DNA from: Luscinia megarhynchos | Taxonomy: Eukaryota > Chordata > Aves > Passeriformes > Turdidae | DNA: 64,000 bases | Assembly: GCA_034336665.1 (NCBI GenBank) | Contig: JAPFBE010000036.1 | Coordinates: forward strand, 1,604,357-1,668,356 | Reading direction: 5' to 3' | Shown: positions 33,471 to 45,868 of the stretch, in pieces | How the letters are laid out: every line of letters begins with the position of its first letter | Position numbering within the stretch: the first letter of the stretch is position 1 | Notes under the pieces: model-generated | Database searches by the model: none | The model's input: the letters and a program-made list of their open reading frames with translations, nothing else | What the model was told of the DNA's origin: nothing | Translations under genes and position numbers: made by a program

Positions 33471-34844
33471 AGTGCATTACACAGGAAATAGGGAAATGCA
33501 GTTTTCTGATGTAGAAAAGCTTGTCATTTAATTGTTATTGTTTTCATTATGAAGATTCTGGATTTCCTTGTCAGATTCAAGGCAGATTTAGCAATTCTTT
33601 GTATATCTAAATTTTAATATATATTTTTGGCATTTTGCAAAAAAAGTTATCACCTATTTAATTATGATGCTAAAATAATTTTAGCATGTTTCTAGGTTGT
33701 CTTAACATGATCTAAATATCTTTCTTCACATTTTACAGAATTCAATTTCCTTCACCTAATTTTTAGCATTTTCAAAGAAAACTAAATTATCTTCCAATAA
33801 ATTGAACTGGCTCCTGCTGTCTTTTTCTACCATGATGATAATTTTTATAAAAAATTTTTGGTTTTCACCTCCATATTACCACATTCTTGGAGGGGGGGAA
33901 ATGTCAAAAAATCAAAATAAGTGTAGAGACTCTACCCAATATACTCATACATTCATATTACAATCAATATTTGCTTTTCTGTGGTAAAGAAATACAAGAA
34001 TCTGAAAAATATATAAGTTTATGTTTGTTAGTAAGGCTGAGAAGCAAAAAGGATGCAGTATGCATAGAAATTTAGCAGCCATAAAAAATACAAAACTATT
34101 TATACCAGCTGAAGAAAAACCACTTTGTTTGCACATTTCAAGAAAGACTAGCACTATTTAAAAACGAAAATTAGATTTTGATCCTTACTCCTTTACATAA
34201 AAGTTATATTTAATGGCTTTGCCACTATATTTGCAACCATCTTTTTATGCAAACATCTTCAGTCTTTTATTATGGAAAATTCTGAACTACAGGATTTACA
34301 AAGACAGAACAAAAGAAAAGGCAGAAGAAGAAAACATATTAGACACTAACAGATTGTTTTAATTTTTAAACTAATGAGATGGATCTTCAGAATTGTTATA
34401 ATAAACTTATTCAGAATAATAGAAACATTTGAAAATAAATCTAAAGTATATTTTTATTCAAACTGTGTTCACTGCTTCTTTCCCCCTTTACCTGCTCTTA
34501 AATTATTTTATCAGGTACACAAATTATAGAAAATTATTTTTGAATGTCAAACACCAACTACCTAAGGGTTATTTGTTTATTGCTTTTACATTTATATTGG
34601 GACCCGCAAAATAGACAAATATGTTAAGCTGCATTAACACAATACAGAACCTAGAAAAGAAATGCACTCTACAGTGTCATGACACTTAGCCTGACAAAAT
34701 ATAGTGACATAAGATGTAGATTACAAGCAACTAAAATGGAAAGATTGCAAGCAAAAATAGGAATAAATTAAAACAAACATTTAGAGGCAGGCTAAGCATG
34801 CAGAACAAGATAGAAATTAGCTTTCACGAAAGAAGAGAACTTAC
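33471..34844 (-). other. RFX3 intron, unique AT-rich sequence
   Basis: Intron downstream of exon 2; no repeat recognised. Confidence 0.6.
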
Positions 34845-34919
34845 ATGGCTGTTGAGAAGAGAACTTCTGTGAGTAGAAAGACCATCAGACTTTTGAAGTG
34901 TCTCAATCGCCATTTCAAT
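34845..34919 (-). CDS. RFX3: RFX3 exon 2 of this window (lead-in to the DNA-binding domain)
   Basis: This small exon has exactly 25 codons (75 nt, phase 0/0). It starts IEMAIETLQKSDGL and ends LLNSH. The acceptor is ...ttatcag before ATT and the donor is CAT|gtaagt. It links the activation segment to the winged-helix domain, which starts at the following LQWLLDNYE. The flanking introns (23.1 and 6.3 kb) are filled with CR1 and LTR insertions. The exon is intact and matches the family closely. Confidence 0.95.
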
Positions 34920-36568
34920 CTGATAACAGATGTCATTAGAAAATGACTCAAGACAGTATAAAAGACTAATCAGAAAAATTCTGGTAGATTCCCTTAAGTT
35001 CAACAGAAATATCTAGTTTGGTCACAGCTAAGGGATATTTTCTACTTTAAGGCCTCATCCTGAAGTCCTCAAGAAGGCAAACCTCCTAGTGAAGTCAGAG
35101 TGGCATTTTGCTTGCATATATACTGTAGGATTCCACTTTCAAAGTCCAATTTACCTTCCTCCCTATTCATGAAATGAGAGAAGTGGATTTACTAGTAAAC
35201 TATATTGCAAACAGTAAACATTACTAGACAATTAGCGTTTTGAATAAAAGAAAAACAGAATAAAAGCCTAAGTAATGCCTCAGTGTTTCTTCCTCTAAGT
35301 ATTTGAGAAATAACTGTGCACACTTTGAGTGTGAATAAGAAGCAAAATTTCTACTGTCTACAACCATGGAGCAAAATTTCAGTCATTCAGTAGGTTTTCT
35401 GCCATTAGCTTCATTGTACAGGATATAACCCCCTACAGCCTGTTAGAGCATTCTTTGAATATCCAGAGTTCTCAAAGTAAATGAAAATTGGAGGCTTACA
35501 CAGACATCAAGATCCATCCTTAAAGGAAAATAAAAAATCAGATGGGTTCAAAATAATACTTTTAAAGAAAAAAGTATTATAAACCACTAATTATACAGTA
35601 GCATTACTCCTAATACAAATGAGTAAAGACAACCATATCCATTCTTATTCTTCCCTTCCATATGAATACATCTTATTAATTCAATAATGACAAAAATAAA
35701 ATTACAATCTAACTATAGTTTAGATGCAGAGCTAGAAGAGCAAAAACATGGAAAGTCATCTAGACAATGGGATGTACAGTAAAAGAAGGTACATAATGAT
35801 CCACATTAAATGGAAAAAACAGAAAAGCAATGGAAAAGCATCTGTACATTTAAAACCACTTATATCCACTGTTGACAGTTTTAAAATAAATCTTCCCTAC
35901 ACTTCTTTAACTACTACACTATTATCCAAAGAGTTTATACTTGTAAATTGCATTATTAAAATGAGTTCACTCAATATACAGGACAAAACTGAAAAATATT
36001 TCAGATTATATTTCACTTAGTGCATAAATAAAATGTGCTTTCCCCTTTTATAAACTAAGCAAATAGCATTCTTATTGTAGGAATTCTCGATGAAAAAGGG
36101 TCTTTCTTACAACTGTTTACTATTAGAAATATAAGCCTTTTGATAAAAACATACTAGGATCTGATGAGTATGCAAGAACTTTTGCAAAAATAATGTTTGA
36201 AGACATTTTTTTCTTGCTTCAGTAGAAAATACTATTAAGTCAAACTATTCAGTCAGACAGAAAAGGTCAAATTTAAAAGGATACTGTATATTAAAAATTA
36301 AAAGGTTAAGATTTCATCTTCCTAAGATCAACTCACTATATAGTACAACCATAGACTGTCCCATTTTAACATGGTATTATAACATGATGCATAATTTAAA
36401 TCATAATTCTGAATCTCACTCCACTCTTTGACAGTATCTTCTCTACAGCAATACTACAGGGCTGAAGTCCTGCCTCCTGCTGCTCGTTCAAGCTATTACA
36501 CTACCCTCTCACTTCACTGAGATATTTTTTGACCTGTTCAAAAAACCAGTCTTTAAAATAATAAATTA

Positions 36569-36571
<3 letters not shown>
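34920..36571 (-). other. RFX3 intron, unique AT-rich sequence
   Basis: Intron upstream of exon 2; no repeat recognised until the TA tract at 36572. Confidence 0.6.

Positions 36572-36631
<60 letters not shown>
36572..36631. repeat. (TA)n microsatellite, 60 bp
   Basis: Uninterrupted alternating TA, directly joined to the 3' tail of a minus-strand CR1 ('aaatcattgaatggtttgg'). Confidence 0.97.
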
Positions 36632-36634
<3 letters not shown>

Positions 36635-37445
36635 CATTGAATGGTTTGGGTTAGAAGGGACCTTAAGAATCATCCAGTTCCAACCCCTCCACCATGGGCA
36701 GGGACACATTTCATTAGACAAAGTGGCTGAGACCCCCATTCAACCTGGCCATGAATGCTTCTGGGCATGGGATATCCACAACTTCTCTGGGAAACCTGTG
36801 CCAGGGCCTCACCACTCTCACAGTAAAGAATTCTTCCTAATATCTAATCTAAACCTATTCTCTTTCAGTCTGAAGCCATTCCCCCTTGCCCTGTCACTAC
36901 ATGCTCTTGTAAAAAGTCCCTCTCAATCTTTCTTCTTGGCTTCCTTCAGGTACTGAAAGGCCACAGTAAGGTCTCCCCAAAGCCTTCTCCAGGATGAACA
37001 ACTCCCAACTATCTCAGCCTTTCTTCAGAGGAGAGATGCTTCAGTCCTCTAATCATCTTGATGGCCTCCAGGGTGGGTCTCACCAGAGTGAAGTAAAGGG
37101 GCAGAATCACCTCCCTTACCCTGCTGACCATGCTGCTTCTCTTGAAGCCCAGGATACCATCAGCTTTCTGGGCGGCAAGCACACATTGCCAGCTCATGTC
37201 AAGTCTGTCATCCACGAGCACCCCCAAGTCCTTCTCAGCAGGGCTATTCTCAATCATCCCCCAGTGGAGTTTTCCCCTACCCAGGTGCAGCACCTTGCAC
37301 TTGACCGTGTTCAAACTTACAAGGTTCTTATGGGCACAGAATATGAGCTTGTCCAGGTCCCTCTGGATGGCATCCCATCCTTCAGGTGTGTCAACTGCAC
37401 TACTCATCTTGGTGTTGCCAGCATACCCATGGCCACAGATCCATA
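36632..37445 (-). mobile_element. CR1, minus strand, 3' half
   Basis: The CR1 tail lies at 36632-36670. The minus strand then reads 3' UTR and the C-terminal RT region with an HLGRGKLHWGMIENSPAEKD-like motif near 37280 (132-codon open stretch at 37407-37009). Dead; RT core absent. Confidence 0.88.
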
Positions 37446-37497
37446 GATTTTAAAGCCAGAGATCTTAATGATTACTATGATCAGCTTGTCTATACTG

Positions 37498-37899
37498 TGT
37501 AGAAATACAGCTAGAGAACAGGACTCAGAGCACTGCTCAACTCATGGCTGAAGTGGATGTACGAGGTTTGGTAGGCCACAAGCCCTGGCAAGCTGAGGCA
37601 AAACCCTGAAGGGGGAAGCAGAAGATGTGCTTGGTGTTTTTTGTTTAAGATAAATCATGCAAGACTGTATGTGCCTATGCTGGTTTGTACAGGTCTATGC
37701 AGAGGGTCTGTGCAGAGCTCTTATTAAGTAATGTTACTTAGAAACACCAATGGTGTGGTTGTGCTATTTTTAGCTGTAGTTGAAAAGGTATATAAATTGA
37801 TGTGTGAAATCAATAAATCGGCTTTGTGCTTGCATCAAACGGGGGTCTCATCTCTTTGTTATGCAAGTGGGGGTCCCATCTCTTTGTTGATTGCCATCA
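37498..37899 (+). mobile_element. Short solo LTR (402 bp), relative of 18990
   Basis: Starts tgtagaaatacagctagag, ends ...tgattgccatca. It has 'ggtatataaattg' (TATA) and 'caataaatcgg' (polyadenylation) as in the 18990 copy. A 'gggggtcycatctctttgtt' unit is duplicated in tandem near its end (37843-37887). No TSD found. Confidence 0.75.
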
Positions 37900-38143
37900 T
37901 AATGTAGGTCAAGAAGAGTTCATTGCCTCTAAAATTTACCCTTAATTCACCTTTCTTTAATCTCATGAAATATTACTAAACTAAAGCAGGTATTCCAGAA
38001 AGACTTTTGATCTATATTTGAAATTATAAGTATTCATCATATTCTAGCGTAACTTGTTCCAATATAAATTCTTTTCATTATTAAATATTTTGTGCAGCAT
38101 TCCTTGTCTAAATTTTGATGAATTGCCTTTTGAGCTTTACCTG

Positions 38144-39040
38144 TATTGTGGATTTGGTTTTTTCAGTGAATTTTCTGCCATTTGTTACCTGATAAGGGGG
38201 ACACTGAGAGGAAAGGGCAGTTGAAACCCAGGGAGAATGAATGAATGATGGGCAATTAAGGTACAAAAGACTGGCCAACGACCCTTGCATTCCAGGCAGT
38301 GCGGGTGGTTTTGGTGCTGAACCCTTGCTGCTGGGAAATTCTTGCCCCCGCCCCCCCTCCCCTCCCCGTGGGTGAGCCCTCTGCTTGAAGGAGCTGCCAG
38401 TTGATGGGGACTTTTCCGCACTCCCCATTGCCGGGAAGACCCATGTCTATGTCCGTGGGTGCTTCAGGGGAAACCTGACCCCCTCACACACAACTCCTCT
38501 CTCTCTCTGGAGCTGCTGGTTTAACTGGAACCTCGGTTTCTGCCATTGCCAGGATACCATATCGTGCAAGTGAGAACATGGGGAAAACTGAACTCTTCCG
38601 CCCCCTCCCTTCTCTTTCTCTCCGAGGCTGCCATTACACCCTGGGGGGAGCTCAGGGCTTTGCACTGACCACCCTCTGAAGCCGCCTGAGCAAACAGCGC
38701 CCTCTGAAGCCGCAGGGGAGTTGCTGTAGCCTCTCTGCCTTGACATGAGCCAACAGCGCCCCCTGCTGGCTGTGGTCATAACTACTTCAAAGGGAAACTG
38801 CTTAACAGGTGGAAAAAGGCTGTCATTGGGTTTTCTTTGGTTTTTTGTTGATGCTGTTGTTTGTTTTGTCTTGTTTTATATATATATAGTCTTGTAAAGA
38901 ACTGTTATTCCTTTTCCCATATCTTTGTATGGAAGCCCTGTAATTTCAAAGTCATAATAATTTGGAGGGAGAGGGCCATATTTCCATTCCAGGGGGGTTC
39001 CTGCCTTCATTGGCAGACATCTGTCTTTTAAACCAGGACA
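38144..39040 (+). mobile_element. Solo LTR (family E), 897 bp, TSD ACCTG
   Basis: Exact ACCTG at 38139-38143 and 39041-39045. Starts tattgtggatttgg, ends ...cttttaaaccaggaca. The first dinucleotide is TA. GC-rich core 38280-38780, TA run at 38877-38889. Confidence 0.9.
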
Positions 39041-39045
39041 ACCTG

Positions 39046-41314
39046 CTACTGAAATATCTCTTTACCATCAGGTAAACTTTTTCCCATGCAGGGACCTAAC
39101 CATAGACAATGCAGCTCTTAACCTTCTCTAACATGTATTTAATGGCTTAACTTGAAGGCAGATTTTCTAGACAGTGAATCCTTTGTCTGGCTCATTTTGA
39201 AAAATTTTAGCTGCTTCTGGCTTCTCTCTCATTCAATTTTTTTTTTATTTTTAAAAATCCCGGGCTTCTGATAGGCTTGAGTCCTCAGGCTTTCAAAATG
39301 TTCTATATGAAACAGTCTCCTGCATGTTGGGAAGTAACAGAAACTTTAGTAGCAAGTAATTTTAATCATATATCTCAATTTAAATAGTCGTTATCCCAAA
39401 TAGTGTTTTTTTTAATTGTAGCCTTGGCATTTTAGAAAAATTACAAAAATAAGTTGAACATTAGAAATTATGCAAATATAGAGGTTAATTAATTACATTC
39501 CTTGCATTTATAAGGATAATCAATCAAGTTAAAGGCCTATTTACAACTGGAATGCTAATCGACAGAAATATCACACACCCATCAGTTTGAATGTGCGATC
39601 AGTCATACAATTCTTCTTACTGAAGAACCATTTCTATATAAAAAGTTATTTAATAAAATGTTTTAACTGATAACTGAAAAAAGTTATCATTCCAACAGCA
39701 GCCCAAATCAAAGCATGTTAAACATATCTGCATTACTAATACATATTACCATGAGTGTACATATCAATATAAACATGGGTGGGGAAATTACGGCATGATA
39801 ATAAAGGGAATTGCGATTTTAGACTTCTACATCAGTTCACTCAGTTTGCCTTCTAAAATACTAAATTATTATTTGCCATAGTTATTAATGGTTAAGAAGG
39901 GTAGAACATTTCTGCCGATAATAAATTCAAAACTGTGATTATTATATGTCAACTAAATCCTACAATGTTCAGCCTTTATGTAATCTCATTAAATGCTATT
40001 TTTAAAGTATTTTTGTCCATTAACATTATATCAGATGAACATATACATCAACATCTCAGATGTTTCTATAGTATATACATAGAAAAACACTCAAAAATCC
40101 CCAATTCACATTGAAAAACTTCCTTCCTAAAAGTCAATATCAAGGAAAACTAATTCTCTTCATGATTCAAATATTTGACACAAAATACTTAAGTTGTTCT
40201 GAGGAGGTCAGGACATAAGGAAAAAAAAATCCTCAGAAATTTCAGCTCTAAATTACTGAAATTAACATGGACATCCTCTAATTCATTATCTATATTGGCT
40301 TGCCTTTCTAAACCCCTTTTCACCGACAGTAAAACAGACTACTTTTGATGATATATGAAAGTTTAAGACATCTGCTGCTGCATGTCCAAAAGAAGTCCAT
40401 GTCTCTACACAGGCACCTATTTTTAACTTTGTCTGCTCCCTTTAATTTTTATCTGCTATATATTTAGCAAATCTTAACTTTATCTGTTTCAAAAATGTTG
40501 CCATGGTAGGCTTTAAGCTAAGTGAAATACAAATTATGTTGTTAATAAATTATTAATTCATCAAATGTGCATTAAAAAAATAAATTCAGCACAGCTAATT
40601 AAGTCTTGGATACTAGTAATAACTGTATTTGCTGTTATAGCTTTTCTTGGTAATAATTCTTACTTTCTCATTGACAATCCGAAAACAGAGTCCATGCACA
40701 TCACTATATTAAAGTGTTATATGATAAATGGATGAGATCTCCAGCATCCTTTCCACTTATATTTCAGAACAGTGCATTCATACAAATGCTACTGTCCTTG
40801 GAAGAGGTATTCATGCCAGAGCCTTGAATTGGGCAGACAAACTTGCCTAGATGCAAAGACTTGAAAATGAAGCATCAGTGACCATCTAAAGAGACCTCAC
40901 AGGTCCAACATCCAGAAAAATGTGAAAGATTCTCTTGAAAATTCTCACAGACTAAGCAATTGTAGTAGAGCTTTTATAAGGTTATATTGGATTTTGCTCA
41001 AGAAAATGAAAAAGTAATTGAAAGACAGATGAAAAAAACACAATTGTTTTAGGCTTTTGTCAAAAAAATTTTTGTACATATACACAAAAAGATCATTAAA
41101 TATATCTGATATTTTATATATGCCAACTTTAAAATAACTCAGAAGAGCTTTAGAAGTGTTTATATTGGACTAGATGCACAAATAGCAGGAGGTAGCTCAT
41201 ATTCAAAGGAGAATCAGAGAAAATAATGAATTACTGGAACAATGTCTTCCACTTGAATAAGAACAGCAGTCAAATAATGAAAATATTGAAATTTATGGTA
41301 ATCCATAGACAGAC
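39046..41314. other. RFX3 intron, unique AT-rich sequence
   Basis: About 2.3 kb with no recognised repeat or gene, the longest quiet stretch in the window. Confidence 0.65.
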
Positions 41315-41860
41315 TGTTGGGGGTTGGGTTTTGTTCCCCTTTTCTGTTTGTGGCATTTTCCCCATTTTGATGCTAAGAACTTGTTGGTTACACCCTAGCA
41401 CGGATAGGGGCGGGCAGGTAATGGAGGTGGGGGTAGCTGCTCTCTCTCGGGCTCTCGCTTGTTTGGCTCGGAGCAGAACGGTCACGGGAAAAACCCCGCT
41501 CTGCCACACTGAAGCCGGGAACTGCTTTCCTCGGCTAGTGGAGCCCGCAACCCCCTGCACGGACGCCCTCCCACCTCTACCTCCATGCATCCTGTTGGAG
41601 CACCGGGACCGACACTGCCCCCAAGATCCGTGAGCAGCGTCTCTCCTCCACCCGTCCTATTCAGGACACAGCCGTCATCACCCCCAGCGCCCCTGCAGCC
41701 ATGTGGGATCACCGCACCTCCCCCTGCTACCGAGAGCTGGCCGGCGCTGCCTGCCAGCTAGGACGGTAACTGCATCACAGGGGAAAGGTGATGTTGGAAC
41801 TGTTAGTGGGTTCCTGTTCTGTTTTATTGTTAATTTCCTAGCTGTTGTTGTTTTGTTTGC

Positions 41861-41903
<43 letters not shown>

Positions 41904-42053
41904 TAAAGAACTGTTATTCCTACTCCCATATCTCTGCCTGAGAGCCCCTGATTCCAAAATTATAATAATCAGGAGGGAGAAGAGTCTGCATTCTCCATCT
42001 CAGGGAGGAGCTACTGCGTTTCTTGGCAAATACCTGTCTTTCAAACCAGGACA
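41315..42053 (+). mobile_element. Solo LTR (family E), 739 bp, TSD CAGAC
   Basis: Exact CAGAC at 41310-41314 and 42054-42058. Starts TGTTGGGGGTTGGGTTTTG, ends ...ctttcaaaccaggaca. It has a (TA)n tract at 41864-41900 just before 'cagtaaagaactgttattcc'. Confidence 0.93.
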
Positions 42054-42058
42054 CAGAC

Positions 42059-42721
42059 GTAGACATAGTTGTGGTCTCTGCTACTGTATCGCCTTTTTTA
42101 ATTTCTGCTTACCTTCCAAAAGAGAATGCAGTAACTAATATATTTTTAATAAATAAGTGGCAGAAGGACAAGTTCAAGAAAATAATGGCCTCCAAAATTC
42201 ACACCTTTCCCAGATTAAATGTTTAATTAGCCTGAGGACTTTTTTTCTGTCCCTAATCAGATAGGAATGCTGGGAGAAATGAATACCGGCATTAATATTT
42301 TGTTTGTTTTCTGATGTTGATGTGAGGATTTTTCAGATGCTATGAGCCTCCATGAAATTTCATAAAATAAACACATCACTGTTATCTTCAGTACTCTGTA
42401 TGTGCACAGGGTATGCATATTGACTGAGGAATAAAAATATTTCTTATGATCAGAAATCAACATTTGGAGCCAACATATTGAGCAGAAGCATATATACCAT
42501 CTATTACTGGGTAAAAATTCAAAATCTTTGGTGTTTATACCAGATGACTCTCTTCTCCCTAAGTTCTCAAAAGACAATTCAGTGTCCAGATCTAGTTCCT
42601 TACTGGATGTTTCAAATGCCTGGACAAATTATCACTTCCACTCTCTCTTCAATAAAATCCCCTTATATGAATCAAAAAGAAGTCTGTATACCTCACCTAT
42701 CTCATGCACTTGAGATACTAA
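42059..42721. other. RFX3 intron, unique sequence
   Basis: Short intron block between a solo LTR and the provirus; no repeat recognised. Confidence 0.55.
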
Positions 42722-42726
42722 ACCCC

Positions 42727-42890
42727 TGTCTTGGTTTTAAAGACAGGTGTCTGCTAAGAAAGGCAGGAGCTTCTCTTGAAATGGAAAATGCAAACCCCCA
42801 CCCTCCAAATTGTGACAATTTTGAAATTAAGGCACTTTCAGGCAAAGATATAGGAATCGGAATAACAGTTCTTTACTAAGAAAAATCCAT
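42727..42890 (-). mobile_element. 3' LTR of the ERVL-like provirus, U3 deleted
   Basis: Matches only the R/U5 end of the 5' LTR (plus strand begins TGTCTTGGTTTTAAAGAC). Homology stops near 'ttctttactaag', where RT-like sequence begins. Confidence 0.85.
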
Positions 42891-42920
42891 TTGCTCCATG
42901 TGGTGGGGAGAGGGAACGTT

Positions 42921-44162
42921 TCAATTAAACATCCACCCCAGCACTGGTAGTCGGGGTGCCAAGATGAGTTGTGTTTCTGTGCCAATCACTTCTGAGGCAG
43001 CTTGAACTCCTTCATAGGCGGTCAAGATTTCCTTCTCTGTGGGAGTGTAGTTGTCTTCCGACCTTCTGTAACTTCTGCTTCGAAATCCCAGAGGTGGGCC
43101 TCGAGTCTCACCAGGCACCTTCTGCCAAAGGCTCCAAGACAAACCCTTGTTCCCAGCTGCAGAGTAAAGCACATTCTTCACCTCTGGTCCTGTCCTGACT
43201 TGGCCAAGGGTTACCACATGAGCGATCTCCTGCTTGATCTGGGCGAAGGCTTGCTGCTGTTCAGGGCCCCAGTGGAAATTGTTCTTCTTGTGGGTAACCA
43301 GGTAGAGAGGGCTCACAATCTGGCTGTACTTAGGAATGTGAATTCTCCAAAAGTCTATGGCACCTAGGAAAGCTTGTGTTTCCTTCTTGCTGGTCAGTGG
43401 AGACATTGCAGTGATCTTGTTGATGACCTCAGTGGGGATCTGACGCCATCTGTCTTGCCACTTTACTTCCAGGAGCTGGATCTCTCAGGCAGGTCCTTCG
43501 ACTTTGCTCTTCTTGATGGCAAAGCAAGCTTCCAGCAGAATTTGGATAATCCTCTCCCCTTTCTCAAATACCTCCATTGCTGTGTTCCCCCACACAATGA
43601 TGTCATTGATGTACTGCAGATGTTATGGAGCTTCACCGTCTTCCAGTGCAGCCTGGATCAGTCTGTGGCAGATGGTGGGGCTGTGCTTCCACCCCTAGGG
43701 CAGTCGGTTCCAGGTTTACTGCACGCTTCCCCAGGTGTAAGTAAACTGAGGCCTGCACTCTGCTGCCAGAGGAATGGCGAAAAATGCATTGGCGATGTCA
43801 ATGGTGACATATCACTTTGCTGCCTTGGACTCCAGCTTGTACTGGAGTTCCAGCATGTCCAGCACAGCAGCACTCAGTGGTAGAGTCACTTCATTCAATG
43901 CACAATAGTCCACAGTCAATCTTCATTATCCATCAGACTTGCGCACAGGCCAGATGGGACTGTTGAAGGGTGTGTGGGCCTTACTGATCACCCCTTGGCT
44001 CTCCAGCTCACGGATCATCTTGTGAATGGGGATCATGACATCTTGATTAATCCGATACTGCCTGCAGTGCACTGTTGAGGTGGCATTTGGTACCTGTTTT
44101 TCTGTCACCTTCAGGAATCCTACTGCAGATGGGTTCTCTGACACTCCTGGCAAGACATTCAA
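42921..44162 (-). pseudogene. pol: ERVL-like pol: reverse transcriptase, broken
   Basis: The minus strand shows the N-terminal RT block (a VPNATSTVHCRQYRIN-like segment near 44090, a KAHTPFNSPIWPVRKSDG motif near 43980), the catalytic region near 43602-43613 reading Tyr-Ile-Asn-Asp instead of the usual Tyr-x-Asp-Asp, and the thumb block with LGAIDFWRIHIPKYSQIVSP near 43370. Stops and frame changes near 43900 and 43430 split it. The frame then reads on to a stop at 42921 with no RNase H. Confidence 0.88.
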
Positions 44163-44240
44163 TTTCTTAATGCCCTCTGCCTCTACAGCAGCTATTCCAA
44201 AAGCCCACCTGAGTCCCTCTGGGTCTTTGAAATACCCTTT

Positions 44241-44578
44241 TCAGAGGATGTCTATGCCCAAAGTACACGGAGCCTCTGGGCTGGTCACAATTGGATGCTT
44301 CTGCCACTCCTTCCCAGTCAGGCTCACCTCAGCTTCCAATAGAGTTAATTCCTGAGATCCCCGCGTCACCCTGGCAATGGAAACAGGTTCTGCCCCCACA
44401 TGTCCTGATGTCATGAGGGTACACTGTGCACCAGTATCAACTAATGCCTCGTATTTATGCGGCTCTGATGTGCCAGGCCACTGGATCCACACTGTCCAAA
44501 AGACTCGGTTTTCTAATGCCTCTCCCTGGCTAGAGGCAGGGCCCCTCTAGCCCTGGTTATCATTTCTTTCCTGGTCAT
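44241..44578 (-). pseudogene. pro: ERVL-like protease remnant
   Basis: The minus strand carries ALVDTGAQCTLM near 44450-44420, the Asp-Thr-Gly active-site motif of retroviral aspartic proteases, in an 83-codon open stretch. It precedes the RT in the expected order. The upstream part is cut by the solo LTR at 44585. Confidence 0.85.
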
Positions 44579-44584
44579 ACATGT

Positions 44585-45863
44585 TGTGTTGGTTTCACGT
44601 GGTAAGGGGGATGGGTGGTTTCACCTCAGGGATGGCTCCATGAGGTGGGGAGTGGGAGGCACTCTCCCGTCTCTGGGAGATTCCCCTGTGAGCTGCTGGC
44701 ACCAATCAGAGAGCTGATTTGGTGATGGACAGCTCGGGAAACTAATGAAAAAGTTATTTCGCTTTCACAAATCACAATTGCATCGAGTTGATTCCCTTTT
44801 TCGGTTCCCGGCCTCCGGAGGGGTGGGAGGCCCTGTCTGGGGGCTCCGGCCCGGCTCCGGGCTCGGTCTGAGGTCCGGCCCGGCACCCCAGCTCTGCGGG
44901 GAGCCCTGGCTTGGGGGCCCCCGGGCTCCGCATGGCCCCAGCACCAGCCACATGGCCCCAGCACCAGCCGCATGGCCCCGGCACCGGCCACATGGCCCCG
45001 GCCCTGCCAACTGGGCTCGGCTCGCCTTTCCACGTGGCAGAGAAAGAACTCCAGCTGCCCACGTTTGTTTCTTTGTAATCTGGATACAATTGTAACTTCT
45101 TCGTGCCTGGATGGAGTCCTGGACCTCCTGAGTTCCCCTGAATGAGAGGAGATGAAGCGTGGAGACTACAGAGGTCAGCGGGATGAAGACAAAGTTCCTG
45201 GTGGGAAGAGATTGAAAAGATGCAAGTAGCTGAAAACCTTTTTTGTGGGCTGTGGGGATTGTGACTTCACTAAAGTTCCTTTAAACTGTGGAAAATACAT
45301 GGGGGGGTTGAAATATTTGAGAAAAGAATCCTTTGCCCCGAGGGAATGGGGGTCTCTGTTCTGGAACTGGAATATGAACAAAGACATTTGATAGAGAAGC
45401 CAATGAAGAGAATTCTGTGTTTTTTGCAGCCTGCCTTTAGAGGTGGTACCCCATGTGTGCATCGTAACCCATAACACGGCTCTGGAAGAACTGTGTAAAT
45501 GGGAGGAAAATTCATAGTCCTGTGGTTCTCGGGCAGACGCAGACTGTGAAGGTGAAGACACCCCCTAAGCCATAACCAGAAAAGGGACTTTTCCCTCTGA
45601 AGTAAACTGAACTGATTATTTAAGTGTATAGCTGACTGAAGTGTTCTCTCTGTATGTTGGTTGGTAAGAAATGTGGAATGAAGGGGAGGAGGGAACAATC
45701 TAGGAATTTTATCCTGAATTCTAATTCCTTTTTTTTTGTATTATTAATAAATTTCTTCTTGTACCTTTTCAAGTTTTGAGCCTGCCTTGTCTCTACTCCT
45801 GGGTCCTGTCTCAAAAAGAAATTAAATATATTAAGGTTGGCAAACCCAAGTCACACCGTGACA
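44585..45863 (+). mobile_element. Solo LTR, 1,279 bp, inserted in the provirus, TSD CATGT
   Basis: TGTGTTGGTTTCACGTGG to ...cacaccgtgaca, with exact CATGT at 44580-44584 and 45864-45868. Same family as 6803-8096, same GC-rich middle, AATAAA near 45748. It lies opposite to the host provirus. Confidence 0.93.
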
Positions 45864-45868
45864 CATGT

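Noticed and set aside
36994..37446. 150-codon plus-strand open frame
   Set aside because: Antisense shadow of the minus-strand CR1 at 36632-37445.
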